Assembly (NCBI GenBank): GCA_963931925.1
Contig: OZ007572.1
Coordinates: 23,167,034-23,231,033 of the forward strand
From: Onchidella celtica
Taxonomy: Eukaryota; Mollusca; Gastropoda; Systellommatophora; Onchidiidae
DNA length: 64,000 bases
Direction: 5' to 3'
Shown here: positions 45,827-57,120 of the stretch, piece by piece
How positions within the stretch are numbered: the stretch's first letter is position 1
How the letters are laid out: each line of letters opens with the position of its first letter
Made by a program: the position numbers and the translations under genes
The notes under the pieces: generated by a model
Databases searched by the model: none
What the model was told of the DNA's origin: nothing
The model's input: only the letters and a program-made list of their open reading frames with translations

Positions 45827-46404
45827 TTCCAGACAGTCAAAGCCAAACAAACTTATTTCATTTTCGTGAGGCGCTTGGCCTGGGTTCGAGAGATATCCCC
45901 ATTGGAATCCCGCTAGGGTTGAGCTACACCCTAACTGATTTTTGGCAGTTTTTTTTTTTTTTTGGGTGGGGAGCGGGGAGGGGCAGTCTCTTGTTGAAGG
46001 CTTGTTGGACCCCTTAGCCTTGACTCTGATAATAATATAGCCTGGCCCTATTGTGTGCGTCTTTAACACAACAATAGCTTTCAAACCAATGTGCGGCTGG
46101 AAAATTTGTGAACGTTTCTACACCCCTCAAAATGGGACTGTCTTATTGCACTTAACGCGGCCGGGGCTTTCAGGATGATTGCCGAATTTTTAAATAAAAA
46201 TCCCATTAGTTTCTTGGCCATATTTTAAAAAAAGGTGACGGACAACGGGCACTGGGATGGAAAGTGATGTTAGCCCATATATATCGATTTTTAAATTATT
46301 TTTTTGAATACACTTTTGCCCTGGCGCATTCATACATTTGCAAGGACAATATCATTTCAAAATAACTTTAATATAGCTTTGAAAAGCCAAGTTACATCAA
46401 GGGA

Positions 46405-47300
46405 GAAAAATACGGATGAGGAGGATGAAGAGAACGAGAAAGAGGAGGCGAGAAAGAAGGAGAAGGAGGATGAAGAGAACGAGAAAGAGGAGCGAGAAAG
46501 AGGAGAGGAGGATGAAGAGAACGGAAAGAGGAGCGAGAAAGAAGGAGAAGGAAGAGGAAAGGAGGAGGAGGATCAGGAGGAGAACAGGAGGCGAGAAAGA
46601 AGGAGAAGGAGGATGAAGAGAACGAGAAAGAGGAGGGAGAAAGAGGAGAAGAGAGAAGAGTAAGAGAAGAGAAGGTAGAGAAAGAGAGAAGAAGGAAGAG
46701 GAAAGAAGAGGAGAGAGAAGGATGAGAAGGAGAGAGAAGAGAGAAGAGGAAAGAGAGGAGGAGGATCAGAGAGAAACAGGAGGCGAGAAGAAGGAAGAGG
46801 ATGAAGAGAACGAGAAGGTAGAAAGAAGAAGAGGAAGAAGGAGGAGGAGGATCAGGAGGAGAAACAGGAGGCGACAAAGAAGGAGGAGGAGGACGAAGAG
46901 AACGAGAAAGAGGAGGCGATAAGAGAAGAGAAGGGTGAGAAGGAGGAGGAGGAGGAGAAACAGAGGCGATAAGAAGAAGAGAAGGGTGAGAAGGAGGAGG
47001 AGGAGAAACAGGAGGCGAGAAGAAGAAGAGAAGGGTGAGAAGGAGGAGGAGGACGAGAAGAAGAAGAAAGAGAAGGAAGAGAGAAAGAAGAAAAGAGAGA
47101 GAACAGATGAAGAAGAAGAAAGAGAAGGAGAGGAGAAAGAAGAAAAAGAGAGAGAACCAGATGAAGAAGAAGAAAGAGAAGGAAGAGGAGAAAGAAGAAA
47201 AAGAGAGAGAACCAGATGAAGAAGAAGAAAGAGAAGGAAGAGGAGAAAGAAGAAAAAGAGAGAGAACCAGATGAAGAAGAAGAAGAAAAGAAAAAGTAAA
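46405..47300. repeat. ~900-bp polypurine (GA/GGA/GAAG) tract
   Basis: Nearly pure purine on the plus strand, built of GAGGAG, GAGAAAGAGG and, at its right end, a ~60-bp tandem unit with GAGAGAACCAGATGAAGAAG repeated three to four times. In transcript sense of the LRR gene it is a long polypyrimidine tract starting about 85 bp after the exon 6 donor. All ORFs of 66-339 codons here are simple-repeat translations. Confidence 0.95.
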
Positions 47301-47386
47301 AATAAGGAGAAAAGGAGAAAAGAAGAAGCTTCGGAGTGAAACTAACCGGGATAAACAGGCTGGAAGATGAATCTCAAGATACTCAC

Positions 47387-47458
47387 AATGACAGCAGCTC
47401 GCGAAGTCCATTGAACGCTCCTCGGTCTATACTTGTAATGTTATTGTAATCGAGGTGC
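47387..47458 (-). CDS. LRR exon 6 (72 bp) of the split LRR gene
   Basis: The acceptor CTTTCACCAG and the donor GTGAGTATCTTG enclose 72 bp on the minus strand. The frame reads HLDYNNITSIDRGAFNGL followed by RELLS and a split Leu codon (TT+G with exon 7). This is the most canonical repeat of the set: LxYNNIxxIxxGAFxGLxxLxxL. The start phase continues exon 5 (CT+G, Leu). The next exon downstream is 31 kb away. Confidence 0.92.
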
Positions 47459-48180
47459 CTGGTGAAAGAAATGGGTTCAATACCGTGTATTAAGACTCGT
47501 ACATTACCGTACATTCCTGTAGATTAATTTCGAGACAGATACAACCAGTGACCTACAGTATAATAATTAATAGCATGTCTTTGGGTACACCAATGATGGA
47601 CATTGACAGAATATTATATATGTATTTAAAAAAAACACCAGAAAATTAGTAAGGCTGCAGCAAGGTTTGAAGTAAAGTCAAATGTGGTAGTTTGTTGTTG
47701 TTGTTTTTTCTAAAAAAGATTATTATACGGTCTTCCCTTTTCGTTTGCGTTTTGTTCAATCGTTTCTTTGTTATATCTTAAGCTAGGTTTTGCCACATAC
47801 AGCGTTTTCTTTTTGACACATTTTGACTTGACCAATTAATAATTATATAGACTATATCAATAGTGTTAAAGTGAACATTAATTCTGCTTTGCTGGGAATT
47901 ACATTTGTCAGTTTACTATGGTTATTTCTGTACATAGTTCGGAATAGAAAAAAAAAAAACCTGATTGAAAGCATTATATTATACTGTCCTAAAAAATGAG
48001 AAGGTGGAAGAAGACGGATAAAGAAATTGACGGAATCTGATTGGTAGGAGAGGGGAAAGACAAACGGGTAAACAGACAAAGAGATAGGCAATTAGATAGA
48101 TGGACGGATAAATAAATAGACAGACGGAGACGGGGGCAGAGACAGATAAGCTGACTGGCAGACAGACAGACAGACAAATT
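47459..48180. other. intron 5, no feature
   Basis: A CAGACAGACAGA patch lies at its right edge (48155-48178) beside the GATA array. No exon was seen. Confidence 0.5.
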
Positions 48181-48192
48181 ATATAGATAGAC

Positions 48193-48276
<84 letters not shown>

Positions 48277-48277
48277 G

Positions 48278-48346
<69 letters not shown>

Positions 48347-48370
48347 TAGATAGATAGATAGATAGATATA
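48181..48370. repeat. (GATA)n microsatellite touching a splice donor
   Basis: About 45 GATA units with two interruptions. On the minus strand the exon 5 donor GTAAGTATATC runs straight into (TATC)n, so the array begins about seven bases into the intron. Confidence 0.97.
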
Positions 48371-48375
48371 CTTAC

Positions 48376-48445
48376 AGTTCTTGTAAATTACTATTGTTTA
48401 CAAACACATTTCCTTCAGCTCCTGATCTGGTTGTTTCTCAGTGTT
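48376..48445 (-). CDS. LRR exon 5 (70 bp, frame broken) of the split LRR gene
   Basis: The acceptor CTTTTCATAG and the donor GTAAGTATATC are intact, and the exon starts and ends in the common phase. It reads TLRNNQIRS, meets TGA, and after a two-base shift continues EGNVFVNNSNLQE plus a split Leu. Both halves align perfectly with the neighbours (LRNNxI core, F and distal L positions). Two bases are missing within a single codon at AGC|T|GAAGG. The exon lies 355 bp from the N gap. A sequencing or assembly indel is the simplest explanation, and a genuine frameshift is the alternative. Confidence 0.8.
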
Positions 48446-48800
48446 CTATGAAAAGATATGAGACATAAAACAAATGTTGAAAGGAAAAAAAAAATACCCA
48501 TGGTGAATATATATTTCATATAAATAACAACGAGTTGTAAAAAATAGGTTTCCCAAAGGCTGATGCAATTGTGTAGTCAGCACTAACAACAACAACAGCA
48601 GTACTGTAAACCTACAATATTCTACACAGCTACCTCTATCGGCACTCTTTGAGAAGCAAAATTTGTTGCCTCAATTCGAACATTCATTCCAACAATCTCA
48701 ATATCACACGATATCTCCCAGGCATGGTCCATTGATGAGGGGGGACGACCGAATAACACAGTTACCTCTTTTTAATCGATCGGCTCCCTTGAATGTCTGC

Positions 48801-49000
48801 NNNNNNNNNNNNNNNNNNNNNNNNNNNNNNNNNNNNNNNNNNNNNNNNNNNNNNNNNNNNNNNNNNNNNNNNNNNNNNNNNNNNNNNNNNNNNNNNNNNN
48901 NNNNNNNNNNNNNNNNNNNNNNNNNNNNNNNNNNNNNNNNNNNNNNNNNNNNNNNNNNNNNNNNNNNNNNNNNNNNNNNNNNNNNNNNNNNNNNNNNNNN
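48801..49000. other. assembly gap (200 N)
   Basis: Exactly 200 N within the intron between exons 4 and 5. The round size suggests a placeholder of unknown true length, so an additional LRR exon could be hidden here. ORFs drawn through the N run are meaningless. Confidence 0.99.
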
Positions 49001-49091
49001 GAAAGTGTCTAGTTTTATTATAAAAACAAGATTTAACTTCACAGGAACAACTGCACCAACAACAGTGTACAACATTTATCATAAAACTTAC

Positions 49092-49163
49092 AAGTCCTTC
49101 AGGTTTTTCAATACAGACATGGCCTCTTGAGAAATGTCGCTTATGTCGCAGAATGACAAGTCC
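49092..49163 (-). CDS. LRR exon 4 (72 bp) of the split LRR gene
   Basis: The acceptor CCATTTTTTTTCAG is excellent and the donor GTAAGTTTTATG closes a 72-bp exon. The frame reads DLSFCDISDISQEAMSVL, then KNLKD and a split Leu codon. The consensus Asn is replaced by Cys (LSFCDI), a common LRR variant. Phases in and out match exons 3 and 5. Confidence 0.9.
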
Positions 49164-50440
49164 CTGAAAAAAAATGGAGAGCCAAGTTAAGCCAGCCTTG
49201 AATCATGTTAATACTGTTTCAGAGCTCATTCTTGAGATTGGGCAACACTCTCATTTCAGGGAACGACAGGTAATTTAAAGAGAGTAATAATTATCATGTA
49301 TGGAAAAAAATGTTTTGGAGGAGTTCCATTTGAGTCACACAACAGAGATACTAGAGGGATGTGGCATTTTAGGAGCGTCCGTGGGCGGGGAGTCGAAGCG
49401 GGGGCAGCGCCCCTGGCGAGTTAGTCCTCCAAATGGAAAATTTTGATACTAAATACGCAGCAGGTTGATTCACACTCGGAGTATGAAATATTATATGCCC
49501 GGCTAAAATTGTGTAGCTCATAATTATGATACTCAATCCTCCGTTTTTTTTTTTTTTAAAATAAGTACCAGGAACTTGGCTAAAATTTATTGGCGATGAA
49601 TAGTGATTTGTTTGTATGGTGTCATATGACTATGTATAATATTGCTAAGTGTGGGTGTTTCGTGCTTCAGCATGTTTCGACCACTTTGTTTTTAGTAATA
49701 GAAGACTTCCATGATCATCCTCGTGCAATGGAGTATTTTAGAGGTAACCATTGACTCTATATATTTTGCTTGTGTCGGTTTCCATCTAATTTTGAACGGC
49801 ACCTATATAAGTATTTAAAATATATATCTAAAAAGAAAACTCTCTGCCGTTTACCACTGTAGTGATATTATATTATTATATATTATCTTGTGACCCTGTG
49901 CTGCTCCTCTTTCTAATATTCGTTCAGCGCCTTATAGTGCATCATTTTTACGTGGATTTGAGTGCTATACAAGCAAGTTATTACAACTTATTACAAATTA
50001 GTTTGTAGTAATGCTAAAAAAAGGAGAAGTGGCCCAAAGCAGTCAGTTCTCCATTCCGGCCATAGGTCAGAACATACCCGGAGGCTGGAGCGCCTACACT
50101 GGGCCTTAGTGTGACATCGTCTTTTCAATACTTAATTAGCTCGTAAAAATACAACCCGAAAGCAACAGAAACATGGTGAAGGACAAAACCAACAACAAAT
50201 AAAAGGCCCCTTGGTCAACATAATATCAGCGGAAAAAAAAAATACAATCAGGAAAACAGAAAAAAAAATATTTGTAAAAAAAAAAACCACAACATTGAAG
50301 TAATGGCAACATAGCGAACACAAAAGAATCATTGCAGTGAGAAATCACGAGAAAGGAAGAAGACAGTAATTATCATGTGATTCGAAAAACAAATACTGAC
50401 AGTCCATAAGTATTTGGCAAAGGCATTATGATATTCATAC
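49164..50440. other. intron 3, nothing certain
   Basis: 49870-50010 (TTCAGCGCCTTATAGTGCAT, GAGTGCTATACAAG) faintly resembles the GCGC..CTATA element family. A-runs occur near 50230-50285. No exon was seen. Confidence 0.4.
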
Positions 50441-50451
50441 ATTAATGTACA

Positions 50452-50455
<4 letters not shown>

Positions 50456-50497
<42 letters not shown>

Positions 50498-50640
50498 CTC
50501 TCTCTCTCTCTCTCTCTCTGTCGTTCTCTCTGTCTTTTTGTCTTTCACTCTTTCTCCCTTTCTCTGTCGATCCCTCTGTCTCTCTGCCTCTCCTCTCTCT
50601 TTCACTTTTCTCTATCTCTCTTTACTTAAGAGAAAAAATT
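50456..50640. repeat. (CT)n-rich tract in intron 3
   Basis: Pure (CT)n, then CTGT/CTTT-rich text. It lies within about 100 bp of the exon 3 donor. Confidence 0.93.
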
Positions 50641-50743
50641 GACGTGGAAAGGAAATGTCAGGGACAGCGAGCGAGGAAATGAGACAGCCAACAACAACGA
50701 CAACAAAATCTAATGATCCGCATTATCCCCTTTCAATACTTAC

Positions 50744-50815
50744 AAATGTTCCAGTCCGCGTAGGTCAGCAAATGTCAGCCCGTCCATCGTGCGGATCGAG
50801 TTATTTCTCAGCTTT
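50744..50815 (-). CDS. LRR exon 3 (72 bp) of the split LRR gene
   Basis: The acceptor GTAATCCAAACAG (a modest polypyrimidine tract) and the donor GTAAGTATTG enclose 72 bp. The frame reads KLRNNSIRTMDGLTFADL, then RGLEH and a split Leu codon (TT+G with exon 4). The LRNNSI core and FxxLxxL tail are canonical. The 134-codon plus ORF at 50655-51059 is its antisense shadow. Confidence 0.92.
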
Positions 50816-51214
50816 CTGTTTGGATTACAATGAGAGTTTTACTGGTTGTTATTATAACATTAATAGTTCATTAGAAGATATCATTTGTAATAGATCCAGA
50901 TTGGAAACCGGTCTTAATTTTGCGTTGACGCTTGAATGGTTTACACCACTAGAATCGTTCGTAAGCGAGAGAACGGTTTGGCTTGCGGGGAAAATGAGCA
51001 TGGCAGCTGTTAAAACACCCGAGTTCATTCGAAAGCAGATTCGTGAAATTCAAAGCTGATATTCAAAATAATTCGATTCTTGAGTCCCCGCTCTTTCGAA
51101 TTTCACTCCCCCACTCCCACCTGAAAAGAGTGAAAGTGTAGAGGCCCACTGTTGTATATCAGTTTCATTGTGTGCAATTATCAGGTTCTTAAAACAATAA
51201 AGGTTGCACAATAA

Positions 51215-51525
51215 ATTCTCTGTCTCTCTTTTTTGCTCTCTCTTTCTTTCTCTCACTGTCTTTCTTTCTCTCTCTGTCTGTCTTTGACTCTCTCTCAGTC
51301 TCTCTCTCTATCTCTCTGTCCGTCTGTCTTTCTCTCTTTCCCTCTCTCTCTCTCTTTCTCTTTTTCCCACTCCCTCACTCCCACTCTTTTTCTCTCTCTC
51401 TCCCTTCTTTCTCTGTCTCCTTCTCTCCCTCCTCCTTTTCTCTCTCTCTCCTTTCTCTCTCTCTCTCCTTCTCTCCCTTCTCTCTCTCCCACTCCCTCCC
51501 TTCAGTTTCTCTCTCTTTCTCTCTG
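51215..51525. repeat. CT-rich low-complexity tract in intron 2
   Basis: (CT)n, (CTTT)n and CTCCCT text over 300 bp. The ORFs on both strands are artefacts. Confidence 0.93.
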
Positions 51526-51670
51526 ACCTGGTATTTGTTCATTTTGTGGCTTGAATCCTCATGGTGTTCTGATGTGTAGTAAGGTTTCAGATAAAACCAT
51601 GGCTAGAGAGCCACGTTAAACCAGTCACGTTATAATCAGAATAACAACAAAAAAAAAGTGTACAACTTAC

Positions 51671-51745
51671 AGTGTGACCAAGAACTTGCTGTTAAAAATA
51701 CGGAACACATCCGACACGTCTGTAACATTGGAATCTTCAATGTAA
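51671..51745 (-). CDS. LRR exon 2 (75 bp) of the split LRR gene
   Basis: The acceptor CGTTTTGTTTTGCAG and the donor GTAAGTTGTACAC enclose 75 bp. The frame, continuing exon 1 through AT+T (Ile), reads YIEDSNVTDVSDVFRIF, then NSKFLVT and CT+A (Leu). It is a less regular repeat with no NN pair but Val/Phe/Leu at the expected core positions. 75-bp repeat exons are also normal in LRR receptor genes. Confidence 0.82.
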
Positions 51746-51909
51746 CTGCAAAACAAAACGTGCAGTTTCAGAATGATGTATTGTGTTCATCATCATATTA
51801 TACTGGTATTACCTATGGCGATAGACTGGGGATTGCTGGAAAGTTCCAAAAGTCCACTGTAGGTCATCTGGACTAAAATCTTTCATTACCCGAAAGGCCA
51901 ACAATTTGG

Positions 51910-52016
51910 GAAGTGGTAGTAGTAGCAGTAGTAGTAGTATCAGCAGTAGAAGTAGCGGTAGTGGTAGTAGTACTAGTAGTAGAAGTAGCGGTAGCAGTAG
52001 TAGCAGTGATAGTAAC

Positions 52017-52048
<32 letters not shown>

Positions 52049-52435
52049 CAGCAGCAGTAGCAGTAGTAGTAGTAGCAGTAGTAGCAGTAGTAGCAGTAGT
52101 AGCAGTAGTAGTAATTAGTAGTAGTAGTAGTAATAGTAGGAGTAGGAGTAGCAGATGTAGTAGTAGTAGTAGTAGCAGTAGCCGTAGTAGTAGTAGCAGT
52201 AGTAGCAGTAGTAGCAGTAGTAGCAGTAGTAGTAATTAGTAGTAGTAGTAGTAGTAGTAGTAGCAATAGTGGCATTGGTAGCAGTAGTAGTAGAAGTAGT
52301 AGTTCCAGAAGTAGCGGTAGTAGTAGTAGTAGAAATAGTAGTAGTGGTAGTAGTAGCAGTACTAGTAGTAGCAGTAGCAGAATAGCACTAGCAGCAGCAT
52401 TAGTAGCCGCAGTAGTAGTAATAGTAGTATTTTAC
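51910..52435. repeat. (AGT)n trinucleotide tract in intron 1
   Basis: About 500 bp of AGTAGTAGC and variants, including two near-identical sub-blocks ending AGTAATTAGTAG (about 52105-52125 and 52230-52245). The poly-Ser, poly-Val and poly-Thr/Tyr ORFs are repeat translations. Confidence 0.96.
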
Positions 52436-52733
52436 AACACCGGTGATTCAACCGATCTTAAACTGAAAGTGGTGCCGAAAAATAGTACTGTAAATAAAGG
52501 ATATGAAAATGGCACCTATTTTGTCTTCGAGTTTCGAGACTATAATTAGAAAACTAAACTTTTAAAAGTGCATCCTTCAAATAAAGGAATTCTGAAAGAG
52601 GAATTAGTCCGGTAAAGACACTTTGATCTTACAAATTTCATTAATAAATAATTAATAAAAATCAAGGACATTCAAATATAGTTGCTGTTGTTGTTGTTTT
52701 TTTTTTCAACGTTCTGTAGAATAATTTACTTAC

Positions 52734-52808
52734 ATATGTAACGCCTTTATAGCCGAGGTATTCACTACCAGCTGCGAGAACCGTTGAAAGTTGGACCCCT
52801 GCAGTCTC
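52734..52808 (-). CDS. LRR exon 1 of the visible set (75 bp)
   Basis: The acceptor CTCTTTTCATTCCAG and the donor GTAAGTAAATTATTC enclose 75 bp. The frame reads RLQGSNFQRFSQLVVN, then TSAIKALH and a split Ile codon. It is an irregular LRR with hydrophobics at the core positions, as expected near the N-terminal edge of a solenoid. It starts in phase 2, so at least one exon must lie upstream. None could be assigned with confidence in the remaining 11 kb. Confidence 0.8.
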
Positions 52809-52871
52809 CTGGAATGAAAAGAGAGAGAAAGATAATTATGATTGATCCAGAGAAGATATCAATAAGACCCA

Positions 52872-53040
52872 TAGTGCAGTGGGTCAACGTCTGCTTTCCC
52901 TCGGCCTTGTGAACTATAACGTTTTAAAATGGAAGCTCTCGGGCTAGTGAGACTGCAACAAGTCTGTCGCGCTGTTGAGGACGTTCAGTTTTGAATCAAA
53001 ACTGGTGCGAAACAAACTTGACTCAGTGCGCCACCAACCA
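52872..53040 (+). repeat. tRNA-like SINE relic, family 3, copy 2
   Basis: Partner of 9922-10090. It lies just upstream of the exon 1 acceptor on the opposite strand. Confidence 0.45.
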
Positions 53041-53439
53041 AACAGAACGTGGAAAATAATATTGCATTTAATTAAAATGGTTGAAATTGACAATAATATT
53101 GATATTGATAATAATGTATAATTATGAGCCAGACAATAACCATTGAGAAGTTTGCGTGATTTTTTTTTTTTTTTAGAGCTCAGATTGAAATGCCATTAGC
53201 AATGTATTCATTCTGTGCATGACTCGGTGATCAGGGATAATCAAATAGATAAATAGATAAGTACAAAATTAAGCGAATAGAGAAAAACTATAGGTATGTT
53301 CGCACGTAGATAAGTAAAGAAATTCAAAGTGAATTAGTGGATAAATATATAGATAAGTATGAAAGTGCGGAAATAAACCGGTAAAAATGCATAGCTATCT
53401 GTAAGGATCATCGTGGGGATCGTTGTTTCAGGTCTGTGT

Positions 53440-53803
53440 TTTAGGAGGTTTCGCTCCTCTTGGCATTTGCACCTCACTTTTCTTGTTGGTGTTTTGTATG
53501 TTTTTGTGGCAGTTTTTTGTTTGTTTGTTTGTTTGTTTTAAATTTTGCCCGGGCAGCGGTCTTGTTAGACCTGCTCTTCTCGATTTCCAGCTGCCATGGT
53601 ATCTTTAACGCGCGCAACGTGTACATGGGCCCTCCGAGTTTTTCGTCCTTATCTGAGACGACTAGGTGCTCGGTCCTACCTGCCATAGGATCAAGGACAA
53701 GAATTTTCCCCCAAAATTCCAACACCCCTGCACCGACCGGGAATTGAACCCGATACCTTCGGCATGAGAGGCGAGCACCTTGCCTCTAGACCAACATCAT
53801 TGG
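53440..53803 (-). repeat. tRNA-derived SINE, family 1, copy 4 (near full length)
   Basis: The minus strand starts with TTGGTCTAGAGGC (A box), and GGGTTCAATTCCCGG lies at the B-box position. The body and tail match copies 2 and 3. A (GTTT)n patch (53517-53538) sits at the inner end of the tail. The ORFs over it are artefacts. Confidence 0.88.
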
Positions 53804-54230
<427 letters not shown>

Positions 54231-54815
54231 ACAGATAAGCGGTCGACCAGACAGACAGAGATACAAACAGACAAGTAGGCGAGTAGACAGGCAGACAAAC
54301 AAACAGGCAGGCAGGGAGAAAGAAAGAAAGAAAGAAAGAGCTGAAGACAATATTTTTTTTAACTGTCTTTTTCTCTGTCAACCAATCTTGGGCCTGCATC
54401 TGTGCCACTTTCTGTTCATCTCTTTCCAGCATCCAGCCATCCACCCGTCCATCCATCTCTATTATAGCAATAATCTTATCTTTGTCTCCCTCGCGCTCGC
54501 GGACGGACACACACACACAGCCTCACATATACACACCCACACACCCTTTCCTATAAATGTGCGTTGCCAATGTACCCCCTTTAAAAAACAAAGCAACATA
54601 ACCTAACTGCATTGCCATGACCCTGTCACGCAATTGTTATTTTATCCATGAGCGCACATATAGGCTATTCAAAATTAAACTCACCTCGCAGACCGCAAGA
54701 TAATGATCTGTGAGTGTGCACATATGGGAAATGCACGCACAATGCAAAGTATTCATTTTCTCACGTTAGGGGCCATCCATAAAGTACGTAAGCTCCGTGG
54801 GGGAGATACATAGAT
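54231..54815. other. nothing recognised
   Basis: A short (AC)n patch near 54510. No coding or repeat-family evidence. Confidence 0.35.
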
Positions 54816-54819
54816 AAAT

Positions 54820-55180
<361 letters not shown>

Positions 55181-55832
55181 TCATCTTATAAATGTTCAAA
55201 CATCTCATTGACATTTAACATTCTAATGGTCATACCCTCCTATAAGACAGGAGAAGGGGTAGGGCTTGAGGCCAAGCGTACGAAAAGCGCACATGAAGCA
55301 AGGAGTGGGGGGGGGGGTACTCAAAATCTCCAAAAATCTAGGAAACGCAATTTATAGATGATCTCTTACTCTGTGCGCACTGGTTTTCACTGGCCTATGA
55401 TTTCCCATACTATGCCCTATTTGCAACCTGTCTCCAAACACTGTAACTCCAGAAATATTGAAAAATAAATACAGCAGTGCTGAGAGGTCAATGTTTTGAC
55501 AAGACTTTATTTTCACTGCAGCCTTTGATGGAAAAGAACAGCATTGGCTTCATGTGAACTTGGCGTGTTCATGGACACAGCTTCACATCATGCTCTTCGT
55601 CCTCATTTCTCAGGTCAAAATGTGGCAAAAAGAGGGGGGGGGGAGGTGTATGTATCAAAGCCTTGCGTCGCCCCCCACAGAGTTTCTGTGGTTAGTTAGA
55701 ATAATCTGTCAATTTCTCATGTCAGAACAACTAATTTTGTTCTTCTGTTCGAAAGAAGATGGAAAAGAACAGAAGATTATGTATTGGGTTGATCTGTGGG
55801 ATCCCTTTGAACTCCGTAGTACAAGCCCCAAT
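55181..55832. other. nothing recognised
   Basis: GAGGCCAAGCGTACGAAAAGCGC near 55270 resembles GAGGCCAAGCGTATTAAATGCG near 59028, a weak dispersed pair. No exon was seen. Confidence 0.35.
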
Positions 55833-56104
55833 CTGGATTTTCTTGTGTACGGAAATGGAAAAGGCAACGGAAACGTCGAGAAGCTTTCAAGTAGTGAAAT
55901 AGAAAGTCTGTTTTCGTGTGTACAGAAACGCCTTTACCGTATATATGGAAACTCTTTCATTTTACTATTTGGTGGATATTTGACGCCTCTGTTGCCGTTT
56001 CCGTTTCAGTAGACATGAAAATACGGCTTCTCCAGGGATATTATTTTGTATGTAAGAAAGAGTGTTTCCATGCATGTGTACGGAAATGGATACTACAGCT
56101 TGAT
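55833..56104. mobile_element. fold-back element, copy E
   Basis: CTGGATTTTCTTGTGTACGG, GGAAACGTCGAGAAGCTTTC, AAGTAGTGAAATAGAAAG and a central CAGAAACGCC are mirrored by ACTATTTGGTGGATATTTGA, CGTTTCCGTTTCAG and AGACATGAAAATACGG. The first ~235 bp are nearly identical to 62517-62750. A partial second unit follows at 56050-56104. Confidence 0.88.
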
Positions 56105-56850
<746 letters not shown>

Positions 56851-57029
56851 GAGAGTAGGTTAGCCAATCTTCCTATCATCTTAATATATCATGTAATAGT
56901 ATATTATTTTAGGCCAGTCCCTCTTCTCATGTCAATTAACTGGATTTTAAATTTATTATTAAATTTGCTTGAAAGATACGCGACCATTAATTGATCGACC
57001 GTTGAAGAGTTTGCCTCTAAGGGTCATTC

Positions 57030-57059
57030 TGGTGAGAGAGAGAGAGAGACACACACACA

Positions 57060-57105
<46 letters not shown>

Positions 57106-57120
57106 GAGAGAGAGAGAGAT
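57030..57120. repeat. (GA)n microsatellite with (AC)n
   Basis: GAGAGA runs around an ACACAC patch. The minus ORF through it (57017-57442) has a hydrophobic start but no domain, and it ends in the repeat. Confidence 0.93.

Larger units (their letters stand above)
3607..52808 (-). other. gene-level: split LRR protein gene, nine exons in view
   Basis: The exons total 661 bp over 49.2 kb. Introns from 5' to 3' are 988, 855, 1580, 646 (with gap), 917, 31120, 5237 and 7198 bp. All junctions are phase 2 and rebuild Leu or Ile. What is seen is an LRR solenoid of at least nine repeats. Known from families: LGR-type receptors (glycoprotein-hormone, relaxin and LGR4-6 types) and some other LRR receptors use one repeat per 69-81 bp exon with this phase. 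Inferred: an extracellular recognition domain of a receptor. The membrane part is not in view. Confidence 0.85.

Noticed and set aside
46392..47411. Minus ORF of 339 codons rich in Ser/Leu/Pro/Phe
   Set aside because: Translation of the polypurine tract. Its first codons overlap LRR exon 6 in a wrong frame.
48663..49130. ORFs running through the N gap
   Set aside because: Unknown bases carry no reading frame information.
50655..51059. Plus ORF of 134 codons
   Set aside because: It overlaps the antisense of LRR exon 3, which has matched splice sites. No domain in the plus frame.
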